DNA of 64,000 nucleotides from positions 5,766,001 through 5,830,000 of the forward strand of contig NZ_OZ245846.1 of assembly GCF_965228935.1 (NCBI RefSeq), in the 5' to 3' direction. Both the position numbers and the translations under genes were made by a program. Positions 34,204 through 42,778 of this stretch are shown piece by piece. The notes below the pieces were generated by a model. The model did not search any database and was not told the DNA's origin. It saw nothing but the letters and a program-made list of their open reading frames with translations. How positions within the stretch are numbered: the stretch's first letter is position 1; every line of letters starts with the position of its first letter. The DNA is from Ulvibacterium sp965228935. GTDB lineage: Bacteria > Bacteroidota > Bacteroidia > Flavobacteriales > Flavobacteriaceae.

Positions 34204-34246
34204 AAATAGCCCAGTCCTTAAATTAAAGGATTAAATAGGGCTTTTT
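34204..34246 (-). terminator. Probable terminator after fabD
   Basis: Nested inverted repeat on either side of an AT loop (AGCCC and GGGCT outside, AGTCCTT and AAAGGATT inside), with an A tract upstream and a T tract downstream. It lies just past the 3' end of fabD on the reverse strand. Confidence 0.6.
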
Positions 34247-34280
34247 CGGATGAAATACAATAATTAAAGATGAACACAAC

Positions 34281-35165
34281 TTATTGGATTTCGGCGGATG
34301 AGGCATCGGCATCGGCTACAATCTTCTTTATCAACCCTTGTAATACCTTTCCAGGGCCTACCTCAACAAATTTAGAGGTGCCATCTTTGGACATATTCTG
34401 GACACTCTGGGTCCATTTCACGGAGGCTGTTAATTGGGCAATCAGATTTTTCTTGATCTCTGATGGATGAAGGACCGCAGTAGTACTTACATTCTGGTAA
34501 ATTGCGCATTTGGGATCATTAAAGGTAGCTTCCTCAATGGCAGCCGCCAGTTCCTCCCTGGCAGGTTCCATTAAAGGGGAATGAAATGCTCCGCCAACGG
34601 GTAACACCATGGCCCTCCGTGCACCGGCTTCCTTTAATTTTACACAGGCTTCATTTACGGCATCCACTTCCCCGGATATCACTAACTGGCCCGGACAATT
34701 ATAATTTGCCGGAACTACTATTCCGGAAATTTCTTCACATATTCTTTCAGTGATAGCATCTTCCAGCCCCATAACTACGGCCATAGTACCAGGCTTTAGC
34801 TCACAAGCCTTCTGCATGGCCATTGCCCTTCGCGATACCAATTGTAGTCCATCTTCAAAACTTAAGGCGCCGTTGGCCACCAGGGCCGAAAACTCACCCA
34901 GGGAATGCCCCGCGACACTATCGGGCTTAAAATTGTCGCCCATGACCTTACTCAGTATTACCGAGTGTAGAAAAATAGCAGGTTGGGTAACCTTCGTTTG
35001 TTTTAAATCCTCCGCGGTACCTTCGAACATGATATCGGTAATCGAAAAACCTAGAATATCATTGGCCTGTGAAAACATGTCCTGGGCAATGGGATACCCC
35101 TCATAAAGGTCCAAGCCCATTCCAACGAATTGCGCTCCCTGACCTGGAAATACATATGCGTTCAT
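34281..35165 (-). CDS. fabD: Malonyl CoA-ACP transacylase
   Basis: Transfers malonyl groups from CoA to acyl carrier protein in fatty acid synthesis. The 294-residue protein opens with YVFPGQGAQFVGMG, has the nucleophile Ser in AGHSLGEFSALVA at about residue 92, and the catalytic His in VGGAFHSPLMEPAREEL at about 200. Length and motifs are normal. It is not clustered with other fab genes; the next gene on the strand, upstream by 117 bases, is the gamma-carbonic-anhydrase-like gene. Confidence 0.96.
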   Translation of the reverse strand: MNAYVFPGQGAQFVGMGLDLYEGYPIAQDMFSQANDILGFSITDIMFEGTAEDLKQTKVTQPAIFLHSVILSKVMGDNFKPDSVAGHSLGEFSALVANGALSFEDGLQLVSRRAMAMQKACELKPGTMAVVMGLEDAITERICEEISGIVVPANYNCPGQLVISGEVDAVNEACVKLKEAGARRAMVLPVGGAFHSPLMEPAREELAAAIEEATFNDPKCAIYQNVSTTAVLHPSEIKKNLIAQLTASVKWTQSVQNMSKDGTSKFVEVGPGKVLQGLIKKIVADADASSAEIQ

Positions 35166-35282
35166 AGTTGTTGTTTTGACCCCACAAATATAGGAATTAA
35201 AGATTGTCGGTTAGTTTGGATCGTTTGTTTTTTGGATTGCACCCGGTACGCTGCCTAAATACCGTCAAATGCACTTGCCGTA

Positions 35283-35795
35283 CTACTTAAACCAACTGGA
35301 ATACTTTACATAGTTGTTGGCAATCCTATCTATCTCCCCAGAACTTAATTCGGGGCTTATGTCCTTTATTTTTTTAGCTGGCATACCTGCATAGACACTA
35401 CCCGAGGGTACATGGGTTCCCTTGGTAACCACGGCCCCAGCTGCTATGATACTGTTACTTTCCACAACACAATCATCCATGATTATACTGCCCATACCCA
35501 CCAATACATTGTCCTTGATAGTGCAACCATGGACTATGGCATTGTGACCAATAGAGACGTTGTCACCTATTGTGGTCGGTGATTTTAAATAAGTACAATG
35601 GATAACGGCACCATCCTGGACATTTACCTTATTTCCCATTTTTATGAAGTGAACATCCCCTCTAATTACGGCATTGAACCAAATGCTACATTGGTCGCCC
35701 ATGTACACTTCTCCAACTATGGTGGCATTTTCTGCAATAAAGCTATCCTTTCCTAGTTGTGGGGTTTTTCCATTAACAGTTTTTATTATCGGCAT
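35283..35795 (-). CDS. Gamma carbonic anhydrase-family left-handed beta-helix protein
   Basis: A 170-residue hexapeptide-repeat protein. The left-handed beta-helix shows as repeats such as IGEVYMGDQCSIWFNAVIRG-like turns and VLVGMGSIIMDDCVV. The metal-ligand histidines of the family are visible in VIHCTYLK and IGHNAIVHGC. The start at 35795 gives the standard MPIIKTVNGKTPQLGKDSF. Whether it hydrates CO2 or acts on another substrate cannot be said. Its promoter region abuts the tandem repeat at 35919..35995. Confidence 0.88.
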   Translation of the reverse strand: MPIIKTVNGKTPQLGKDSFIAENATIVGEVYMGDQCSIWFNAVIRGDVHFIKMGNKVNVQDGAVIHCTYLKSPTTIGDNVSIGHNAIVHGCTIKDNVLVGMGSIIMDDCVVESNSIIAAGAVVTKGTHVPSGSVYAGMPAKKIKDISPELSSGEIDRIANNYVKYSSWFK

Positions 35796-35837
35796 GATGC
35801 GGAGTTAAATGTTGGGTGTTACGTTTTGGGTTTTGGT

Positions 35838-35917
35838 GCTTCGACTGCCCGAGGATGTCATTCAGGCGGGCCGCTCATCTTAATCGGTCTGTTGCTTCGA
35901 CTGCGCTCAGCATGACA
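35838..35917. repeat. Two CTTCGACTGC-type dispersed repeats
   Basis: GCTTCGACTGCCCGAGG at about 35838 and GCTTCGACTGCGCTCAGCAT at about 35894, each followed by TGTCAT- or TGACAT-like bases. Close relatives of the CTTCGACTCCGCTCAG repeat beside tRNA-Gly at 17969. They look like short interspersed intergenic repeats. Confidence 0.6.
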
Positions 35918-35918
35918 T

Positions 35919-35995
35919 GTTTGGTGTTTGGTGTTTGGTGTTTGGTGTTTGGTGTTTGGTGTTTGGTGTTTGGTGTTTGGTGTTTGGTGTTTGGT
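35919..35995. repeat. Tandem heptamer repeat, 11 copies of GTTTGGT
   Basis: 77 bases made of eleven uninterrupted GTTTGGT units, between the start of the gamma-carbonic-anhydrase-like gene and the end of the LytTR gene. Copy number in such tracts is prone to slippage. Confidence 0.97.
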
Positions 35996-36037
35996 AAAAA
36001 GAAAAAAATCGTGCATTCTCCTCGTTTCCATTCTTTG

Positions 36038-36766
36038 TCAAAAATAGGACAACAATTCCTTTTTCTTGGAGGCCGAGACCAAAAGTTCCTTCCCATTGGA
36101 GATGACTACGCTACCTCCCTTGCCTTTTCTATACTTCACCACTTCATTAACATTGACCAAGAAGGACTTATGGATGCGGGCAAAGGAAAAATCGGAAAGG
36201 GCCTCTTCAAAATATTTTAAGGTTTTGCTTACCAATATCTTCTTATTTTCCAAATAGATTTCCGTGTAATTGTCGTCCGCTTTACAATATAGAATTTCCG
36301 ATACGTTCAACACCTGAAATCCATCCTGCTGGGGCAACGTAATTTTCCCCTCCACACCCTTTAGCTTGGGCTGTAGTACACGATCCTCCAAGTTTGCCTC
36401 GCGTTGCTTTATTTCCCTCACATAATCCACGGCTTTTACCAATTCATCAATGTTAATGGGCTTCATCAAGTAGTATGCGGCATGTTGGTTCAATGCATCC
36501 TTGGCATAGTGGTCGTAAGCCGTGACAAAAACAGTTTCGAACGTGCGTTCGGGAACCTGATCCAAAAGGTCGAACGCATTGCCAAAAGGCATTTCCACAT
36601 CCAAAAAAATCAGATCTAAGGGATATTGTCCTATAAGGTCCAATCCTTCCTTGATGGAAGCGGCCTCACCTTTTAGGTTCACCTGCTTTGTGTACTTGTT
36701 TATGTAGTTTCTTAGGATTTCCCGGCTACTGGCCTCGTCCTCTATAATAATTGCATTGATTTCCAT
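36038..36766 (-). CDS. LytTR-family response regulator
   Basis: A 242-residue regulator: N-terminal receiver domain (1-120) with acidic pair EDEAS and phosphoacceptor Asp in LIFLDVEMPFG, then a C-terminal LytTR DNA-binding domain (about 140-242) with LYCKADDNYTEIYLENKK and FARIHKSFLVNVNEVVKYRK. Its start overlaps the stop of the histidine kinase gene by one base (TAATG), so translation is coupled and they form one two-component system. Confidence 0.93.
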   Translation of the reverse strand: MEINAIIIEDEASSREILRNYINKYTKQVNLKGEAASIKEGLDLIGQYPLDLIFLDVEMPFGNAFDLLDQVPERTFETVFVTAYDHYAKDALNQHAAYYLMKPINIDELVKAVDYVREIKQREANLEDRVLQPKLKGVEGKITLPQQDGFQVLNVSEILYCKADDNYTEIYLENKKILVSKTLKYFEEALSDFSFARIHKSFLVNVNEVVKYRKGKGGSVVISNGKELLVSASKKKELLSYF

Positions 36767-38970
36767 TACTTCTTTTTTAGGGTGAAAGTCACTTGGGTAC
36801 CTGTGCCGTCCGCATTCAAATCCGAAATATGAATAGCTATTCTGTTCTTGTACATATCATTCAAAATAGCGATGCGCTTCGCTATGTTACCCATCCCCTT
36901 GGATTTCTGATTCCTTTGGTGTTTGGTCTTCAACTCTGCGGATTTCTTCCGACCGATGCCATTGTCCGATATGGTGATTTCCAAAGTCCCCTTACTCTGC
37001 TGCTTTAAACGTATTTTTAGGAATCCTTTTTCTTTCTTGTAGCGTAAACCATGCCAAATGGCATTTTCTATATAGGGTTGAAGTAGCATGGGGGGAATTT
37101 GGTAGGATTCGATATCCAAATGATCCCCTGAAACTATCTGATAGTCAAACTTGTCCGGAAATCGGGAATGTTCCAGTTTTACATACAGTTCCAGCAATTC
37201 CAGTTCCTTGGAAAGTGGAATAAAATCTTCTTCCGAGTTCTCCAAAACGGAACGCATTAGGGTAGAAAACTCGCTTAAATATCTGTTGGCACTTCGCTCA
37301 TCGCTTTTAGCTATATAATTATTTACGGAATTCAGTGCATTAAATATGAAATGCGGGTTCATCTGTGAACGCAACGATTTTAAAGCGAGTAAGTTATTGG
37401 CCAATTTCTGCTGTTGATTGCTTCTGTAGAAGAAAAAGGCAGCCAAAGCGGTTAGGATAATACCGAAAATCAAGGAATAGATAATCCACTTCTGCCGTTT
37501 ATTGCTTTCTTGAATCAACTGCTGTTCCGTAAGGGCCAAATCATACTTGCTCTGGGAGAGTTCACGTTCCTGTTCCAAGCCGGTTATCCGGCTCTGCTTG
37601 GCGGCGACTTCCCGATTGAACCTGGCCGCCCTGGAAATTTCCTGTTCCTTTCGAATATACAAGGTATCTACCAGGGCCACATAATCTTGATAGCTCTCTA
37701 GGGCCTTGGAATAATCTCCCTTGTATTTATAGATTTCGGACAATTTTCGTGTGGCATCTTTCTGTACTACCAAATCATCCTCGGAATCGGCCTCGACAAT
37801 ACTGCGCTCCAGGTAGGGAAGGGCCTCTTCATACTTATCCTGGGCAATGTAGGCATTGGCAATCTTGTAATTGATACGTTGGGAAGTAATGGTATCCGCT
37901 TCCCCTATCAAGTTGTTGTTATCTACAACCGGACTTGAAATTTCCTTTAATTCACTCAACGTTTTTTTGCGAAGCTGAATTTCCTCGTCATATCTATTCT
38001 TTTTATTGTAAAAATCGGCTACTTTTTCTTTTTCTTGAATAGCTCTTTGCGGTGCTTGTTGTCTGGCGAGCTCCAGCGAATTTCCATAAAAACCTTCGGC
38101 CTCCAAGGTGCGATTCTCATTCGCATAAGCATCCGCAATTTTGGAGGTAAGATCGGTCATCTTTGGGGTAATCTGGTTTTTTTTAGCCACTTTCAACCCC
38201 TCTTCGTAATAGGCAATGGCCGCGTCCAGTTGCTTAAGGCCTTGAAACGTATCCCCTAAAAATTGGTAAAGCTCCGTTTTTTGATAAGGCTCCAATTGCT
38301 TTATTTTTAGCAATGGCAAAAGCGTGGTTCGGGCGGCATCGAATTCATTGTTTTGTAAGTAGGCCTCTCCCAATAACAAAGAGGCTTTGACGGTCTTATT
38401 GGCCTCATTGGCATCCTTAAGATTATCTATGGCCAAGTCATATTGTCTGTGGTATAGATATACTTCCCCGAGCAGGGTCAGGGATTGGGCCAATTCCTTT
38501 TTATTTCCCCGTTTGCCCAATCCGGAAATGGATTGTGCAATGAAATCGATACTTTTTTCGATATCCGTTTTTTTATAGAGTTCGGCCGAGTCCAAATAGG
38601 TTTGATGTTCGGGTATCGACTCTTTTGAAAGACTACTTTTTCTAGCCTTCCTGTTGCTCCCAACATATCCTTCCACTAAAACATCTACATCCTCGTTACT
38701 GGTGATAGTGTGCCGTACCGTTTCGAATTCGGAACTTGTAAAAACAAGCTCATCCCCCAAACGGACATCTATGGTAAATTCGCCAAAAGCATTGGTTACG
38801 GTATACTCCCCGGCATTTGTGGAAACTTCCACTCCGGATATGGGCACACCCGTTTCCCTGCCTTTTACCGAACCTTTTATTTTCATCTGAACGGAGTTCC
38901 CGTTTACTTGGGAAAATCCGGTCGAAAGCAGTATCAGAAACAGAAACGTTATATAAAGATTCCTTTGCAT
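36766..38970 (-). CDS. LytS-type histidine kinase with TPR domain
   Basis: A 734-residue sensor. The start at 38970 gives a signal-peptide-like N-terminus (LYITFLFLILLSTGFSQ). Next come a carboxypeptidase-regulatory-like fold (about 30-100: IKGSVKGRETGVPISGVEV), about ten TPR units (about 110-480), a membrane segment (WIIYSLIFGIILTALAAFFFY), and a kinase of the PF06580 class with the phosphoacceptor His in RSQMNPHFIFNALNSVNNYI and the ATP-binding N and G boxes (PYIENAIWHGL, DNGIGRKKS). The TPR region is extracytoplasmic by topology, so it probably senses a periplasmic protein or surface signal. Confidence 0.9.
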   Translation of the reverse strand: MQRNLYITFLFLILLSTGFSQVNGNSVQMKIKGSVKGRETGVPISGVEVSTNAGEYTVTNAFGEFTIDVRLGDELVFTSSEFETVRHTITSNEDVDVLVEGYVGSNRKARKSSLSKESIPEHQTYLDSAELYKKTDIEKSIDFIAQSISGLGKRGNKKELAQSLTLLGEVYLYHRQYDLAIDNLKDANEANKTVKASLLLGEAYLQNNEFDAARTTLLPLLKIKQLEPYQKTELYQFLGDTFQGLKQLDAAIAYYEEGLKVAKKNQITPKMTDLTSKIADAYANENRTLEAEGFYGNSLELARQQAPQRAIQEKEKVADFYNKKNRYDEEIQLRKKTLSELKEISSPVVDNNNLIGEADTITSQRINYKIANAYIAQDKYEEALPYLERSIVEADSEDDLVVQKDATRKLSEIYKYKGDYSKALESYQDYVALVDTLYIRKEQEISRAARFNREVAAKQSRITGLEQERELSQSKYDLALTEQQLIQESNKRQKWIIYSLIFGIILTALAAFFFYRSNQQQKLANNLLALKSLRSQMNPHFIFNALNSVNNYIAKSDERSANRYLSEFSTLMRSVLENSEEDFIPLSKELELLELYVKLEHSRFPDKFDYQIVSGDHLDIESYQIPPMLLQPYIENAIWHGLRYKKEKGFLKIRLKQQSKGTLEITISDNGIGRKKSAELKTKHQRNQKSKGMGNIAKRIAILNDMYKNRIAIHISDLNADGTGTQVTFTLKKK

Positions 38971-39177
38971 GGTTCTATTATACCCTGTAAACTTAGGAGA
39001 TTTTAACGGTACTGAAAAACGGGAAAACCCCAAAAACAAGACTTGAAAGACTGTGTTTTAGCCCTTTGATCGATCAAATGACCACTTTACGCATTCAAAA
39101 AACCACTTTGCTCATTCCCTATTTTTTAAGAAATAGTTTGCCTCTAGTTTTAGCCCGTAATCATAAATAAAATCAAA

Positions 39178-40353
39178 ATGAAATTTGCACAACAACTTTT
39201 GGGTATTGGACTTTCTCTTTTTACCATAATCGTATATGGATGCGAACCAAAACCCAGCAGCAAGAATAAGGAGACCATTATTGCCCAGGCCATCCTGAAC
39301 GAGAAAAAACCATCCAGCCATACAGTGAAAATCGCGCTACTACTGGATACAAGCAATAGTATGGACGGACTCATTAACCAGGCCAAAGCACAGTTATGGG
39401 ATATTGTAAACAAGTTTACCCATGCAAAATGTGGAAATGAAGGTGCTCCAAACCTCCAAATTGCCCTATACCAATATGGTAATGACGAGCTTTCTTCCCG
39501 GGAAGGCTACATTCAACAGGTATTGGGCTTTAGCGATGATCTTGATGAAATTTCGGAGAAATTGTTTTCCCTTACCACAAACGGGGGGGAGGAGTATTGC
39601 GGAAAGGTCATCCAAACTGCCTTGGGGCAGTTGGATTGGGGCAAAAACCCGGACAATCTTAAAATGATCTTTATTGCCGGAAACGAGCCCTTTACCCAAG
39701 GAAAATTGAATTATGAGGATGCCGCTACACATGCCAAGGAGAAGGATGTTATTGTAAATACCATCTTTTGTGGGGATTACGAACAGGGTATCCATACCCG
39801 ATGGAAGCACGGGGCCACCCTGACCGGAGGGGAGTACACGGCCATTGACCACAATAGAAAGGTGGTGCATATAGATACCCCGTATGACAACGTCATCATT
39901 CAATTGAATTCCAAATTAAACCGTACCTATATCTCTTATGGGGCCCTAGGACAAGAAAAAATACAGATTCAATTAGATCAGGACGAGAATGCCATGGAAA
40001 TGGAAGAGGCCGTGGCCGTAAAACGTGCCGTAAGCAAAAGTTCCCGATTGTATAAAAATTCCAAATGGGATTTGGTGGATGCCTACGAAGAGGGGACCGT
40101 GGCCCTATCCGATATTCAAACAGATGAATTGCCCCCTGAATTAAAAAACAAAAATCCAAAGGAAATCGAGTCCTATATCCAGAAAAAAAGGGAGGAGCGA
40201 AAAAAGATCCAAAAGGAAATTCAGGAATTGAATATCAAACGGGAAATCTACATCACCAAAAACCAAAAAGAAAATTCCAAAGGCGATTTGGAAGGGGCTA
40301 TGTTGGAAGCCATTGAAAAGCAGGCGGCCCAAAAAAATTACAAATGGGAATAA
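39178..40353 (+). CDS. VWA-domain lipoprotein
   Basis: A 391-residue predicted lipoprotein (signal LSLFTIIVYGC, Cys at about residue 22). The VWA domain runs from about 50 to 260, with the metal-ion-dependent adhesion site motif DTSNSM at about residue 60 and later Thr/Asp-bearing segments (SLTTNGGEEYCG, MIFIAGNEPF). The C-terminal part is a charged helix (KREERKKIQKEIQEL). It may bind a protein partner in a metal-dependent way; the partner is not known. A 61-base gap with a bidirectional terminator separates it from the converging PorP/SprF gene. Confidence 0.8.
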   Translation: MKFAQQLLGIGLSLFTIIVYGCEPKPSSKNKETIIAQAILNEKKPSSHTVKIALLLDTSNSMDGLINQAKAQLWDIVNKFTHAKCGNEGAPNLQIALYQYGNDELSSREGYIQQVLGFSDDLDEISEKLFSLTTNGGEEYCGKVIQTALGQLDWGKNPDNLKMIFIAGNEPFTQGKLNYEDAATHAKEKDVIVNTIFCGDYEQGIHTRWKHGATLTGGEYTAIDHNRKVVHIDTPYDNVIIQLNSKLNRTYISYGALGQEKIQIQLDQDENAMEMEEAVAVKRAVSKSSRLYKNSKWDLVDAYEEGTVALSDIQTDELPPELKNKNPKEIESYIQKKREERKKIQKEIQELNIKREIYITKNQKENSKGDLEGAMLEAIEKQAAQKNYKWE

Positions 40354-40367
40354 AACCCTTAAAGATA

Positions 40368-40404
40368 AACGCCTTGTTCGTTAATATGGGTAAGGCGTTT
40401 TCAT
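40368..40404. terminator. Bidirectional terminator between VWA and PorP/SprF genes
   Basis: AACGCCTT and AAGGCGTT form an 8-bp stem around a 16-base loop, followed on the plus strand by TTCATTTTT. It serves the converging genes. Confidence 0.7.
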
Positions 40405-40414
40405 TTTTACGGTC

Positions 40415-41410
40415 TTACTGTGCTGCCGGACAGTAACAATCGTAACGTCTTTCGGATTGTCCAAAATCGTATCCGACCGTAATCTGGTGAAATCCACCAT
40501 TATCAAAACGGATATCTCCCATTTGATAGGAATAGTTATAGGACACCATGAAGTTTTTAATATTGGCACCTATTATCGGGGTAATTAGTTGTAATCGCTG
40601 TTCGCCAAAACTACCATCGGTTTGGAATTGGGCCCCATCAAAACTTCTTCGATAGGATAACCCGCCCCATAATCGTCCAAAACTGACATCCTTGTATACC
40701 TTGGCATTAATATCCACGGTTCTTTCCTCGGTAAACTCCGTCAACTGAAATAACACGGAAGGTTCGTATTGCCATTCGTTTCGGCCAAAGACATATCCGG
40801 CGGAAATCAGATAACGTCTTAGATTATCAAACTCTATGGCCGTGTACAAATCCCTCCCGGAACCTAAAACGTTAAGCACGGAAAAATGCGCATAAAATTC
40901 CATAAGACTGTAGGACATGCCCAAATCCATATTAAAATAGCTAACACTATTTCTAGTACCGGTAATAATGGGATCAGGAATTACAGAACGGAATTCCGTC
41001 TCATCCAAACTACTTTGAATAAGACCCCCACTAAGACCAAAGGACAATTGATTTAGATATCGGATATCGCCCCCTAACTTTAAATGGTGTGCGTAGGTCA
41101 ATTTTAATCCGGTTTGGGAATGGTACCCATTGGCATCGTTAAAGAAAATGGCTCCTACCCCACTATTACTATCACCTAATCTAAAATGGGCATTCAAGGT
41201 CTGGAGATTGGGGGCTTCGTCCACACTAAACCATTGTTGTCTTATGGTTCCCCTAATCTTTCCACCTTCCCCAATACCCGCCATAGAAGGGTATACCAAA
41301 TAGTAATTATCCGATAAATAGTCAAAATATACGGGAATCCCTTCTTGTGCAAATGACTGAAGGCCATAAGCAAGAAAGGAGCATAAAAGCAGTAAACGAA
41401 GTTTCATCAA
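40415..41410 (-). CDS. PorP/SprF family outer-membrane protein, orphan copy
   Basis: A 331-residue protein with signal peptide (LRLLLLCSFLAYGLQSFAQ), the family opening FDYLSDNYYLVYPSMAGIGE and many amphipathic strands (FGLSGGLIQSSL, VSYNYSYQMGD), ending in DYDFGQSERRYDCYC-like residues. Unlike the copy at 28.9 kb, no large T9SS cargo gene or OmpA gene adjoins it. It lies alone between the VWA lipoprotein and nfu genes. Its partner cargo, if any, must be elsewhere. Confidence 0.85.
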   Translation of the reverse strand: MMKLRLLLLCSFLAYGLQSFAQEGIPVYFDYLSDNYYLVYPSMAGIGEGGKIRGTIRQQWFSVDEAPNLQTLNAHFRLGDSNSGVGAIFFNDANGYHSQTGLKLTYAHHLKLGGDIRYLNQLSFGLSGGLIQSSLDETEFRSVIPDPIITGTRNSVSYFNMDLGMSYSLMEFYAHFSVLNVLGSGRDLYTAIEFDNLRRYLISAGYVFGRNEWQYEPSVLFQLTEFTEERTVDINAKVYKDVSFGRLWGGLSYRRSFDGAQFQTDGSFGEQRLQLITPIIGANIKNFMVSYNYSYQMGDIRFDNGGFHQITVGYDFGQSERRYDCYCPAAQ

Positions 41411-41528
41411 ATTTGGGGGGATATGAGTTAATATCGATAAATATAAAACATATAACGAATGAAACGCTACATTATTATATGTTTAAATACCGAGAAAATG
41501 GTTGTATTTTTGAAAAAAATTAGTAGCC

Positions 41529-42431
41529 ATGAAGGAGTATAACATTACCGTAGTCCCAACCCAAAACCCTGCCATTTTAAAATTCGAGACCAATCAATTG
41601 CTCACCCAAGGAAATAACTATGAATTTAAAAACATAGACGAAGCCAAAAAATCGCCCTTGGCCCAGCAACTGTTTTACCTTCCCTTTATCAAAACCGTCT
41701 ACATTTCCGGAAACTTTATAGCCTTGGAGCGGTTTGACATTGTGGATTGGGAGGATGTAAAAGATGAAGTAGCCCAACAATTGGTGGAGTATCTCAACGC
41801 AGGCGAACCTGTTGTCCTGGAAGAAGCAAGTGGAAAAAAAGTTCCCGTAACGGTCTATGCCGAGGTTACCCCCAATCCGTCTACAATGAAATTCGTGGCC
41901 AGTAGAAAAATTGTTCCGGAAGCTTTTGAATTCAAGAATATTGATGAAGCGGCGGAATCCGAGCTGGCCAAACAACTGTTCCATTTTCCTTTTGTAAAAC
42001 AGGTTTTTTTGGATGAAAACTATGTTTCCATTAGCAAATATGAAATGGCCCAATGGGACGAAATTACCATGGAACTTCGTGAATTTATACGGGATTTTAT
42101 CGCGGACGGGAAAGAAGCGGTATCGGCAGACGCAAGGGGCGTAAAAACTGTGAGCGACCCCAAGGAACAGGAAATCAGCGAAAATTTGGACGATATTTCC
42201 CTGCAAATTATAGACATATTGGAAGAATATGTGAAACCAGCCGTAGCCAGTGACGGTGGGAATATTCTTTTTAAATCCTATGAGCAAGAAAGTAAGACCG
42301 TGAACGTAATCCTTCAGGGAGCATGTAGCGGCTGCCCTTCTTCTACCTATACCTTGAAGAACGGAATTGAGACGATGCTCAAAAACATGATGGGCGAAAA
42401 GGTAAATGAAGTGGTTGCCCTAAACGGCTGA
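41529..42431 (+). CDS. Nfu/NifU-type iron-sulfur scaffold protein
   Basis: Iron-sulfur cluster scaffold or carrier, 300 residues. Two Nfu N-terminal domains are in tandem (about 1-100 and 108-200; both carry the TQNPAILKFETN / TPNPSTMKFVASR opening and the FKNIDEA-S-LA-QLF-PF pattern), then a C-terminal NifU domain with the cluster-binding CSGC in ILQGACSGCPSSTYTL. The double N-terminal domain makes it longer than most Nfu proteins; its presence here is clear by internal similarity. ATG start. The dodecin gene follows after 69 bases. Confidence 0.92.
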   Translation: MKEYNITVVPTQNPAILKFETNQLLTQGNNYEFKNIDEAKKSPLAQQLFYLPFIKTVYISGNFIALERFDIVDWEDVKDEVAQQLVEYLNAGEPVVLEEASGKKVPVTVYAEVTPNPSTMKFVASRKIVPEAFEFKNIDEAAESELAKQLFHFPFVKQVFLDENYVSISKYEMAQWDEITMELREFIRDFIADGKEAVSADARGVKTVSDPKEQEISENLDDISLQIIDILEEYVKPAVASDGGNILFKSYEQESKTVNVILQGACSGCPSSTYTLKNGIETMLKNMMGEKVNEVVALNG

Positions 42432-42500
42432 TTTTGGCCATTTAATCTGTCATTCCGGTTTATATTCGCTAACTTTAATAGAATTAAAAACACAATCATT

Positions 42501-42701
42501 ATGGCAGTTTTAAAAGTAATTGAGGTATTGGCAAACTCCGATGAAAGTTGGGAGGATGCCACTAAAAAGGCCGTGGCGGAGGCCTCCAAATCCGTAAAGA
42601 ACATTCGATCGGTATACGTCAACGAGCAGAGTGCTACCGTGGACGATGGAAAAATAAAGGAGTACCGGGTAAACGTAAAAATTACCTTTGAGGTAAAGTA
42701 A
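42501..42701 (+). CDS. Dodecin-family flavin-binding protein
   Basis: A 66-residue protein matching dodecin, which assembles into a 12-mer that stores riboflavin or FMN. The pattern VIEVLANSDESWEDATKKAV then NIRSVYVNEQSA is typical; the flavin-stacking aromatic position holds Tyr instead of the Trp of archaeal dodecins, and Gln follows in EQSA. Possible -7 box TAACTTTA lies about 30 bases upstream. A hairpin terminator ends the gene. Confidence 0.88.
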   Translation: MAVLKVIEVLANSDESWEDATKKAVAEASKSVKNIRSVYVNEQSATVDDGKIKEYRVNVKITFEVK

Positions 42702-42726
42702 CCATTTTTCACATACGTAGGGTTAA

Positions 42727-42752
42727 GCCCGCCAATAGGCGGGCGTTTTTTT
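42727..42752 (+). terminator. Terminator after dodecin gene
   Basis: GCCCGCC and GGCGGGC form a 7-bp GC-rich stem around AATA, followed by GTTTTTTT. Strong intrinsic terminator. Confidence 0.9.
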
Positions 42753-42778
42753 ATGTTTTGTTTGCACTACCTTTGAAT

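Noticed and set aside
35919..35995. Heptamer array as a possible CRISPR
   Set aside because: Units are contiguous 7-mers with no spacers.
35816..36220. Plus-strand 134-codon frame including the heptamer repeats
   Set aside because: Its LVFGVWC-type repeat is just the translated GTTTGGT tract and the rest is antisense to the LytTR gene.
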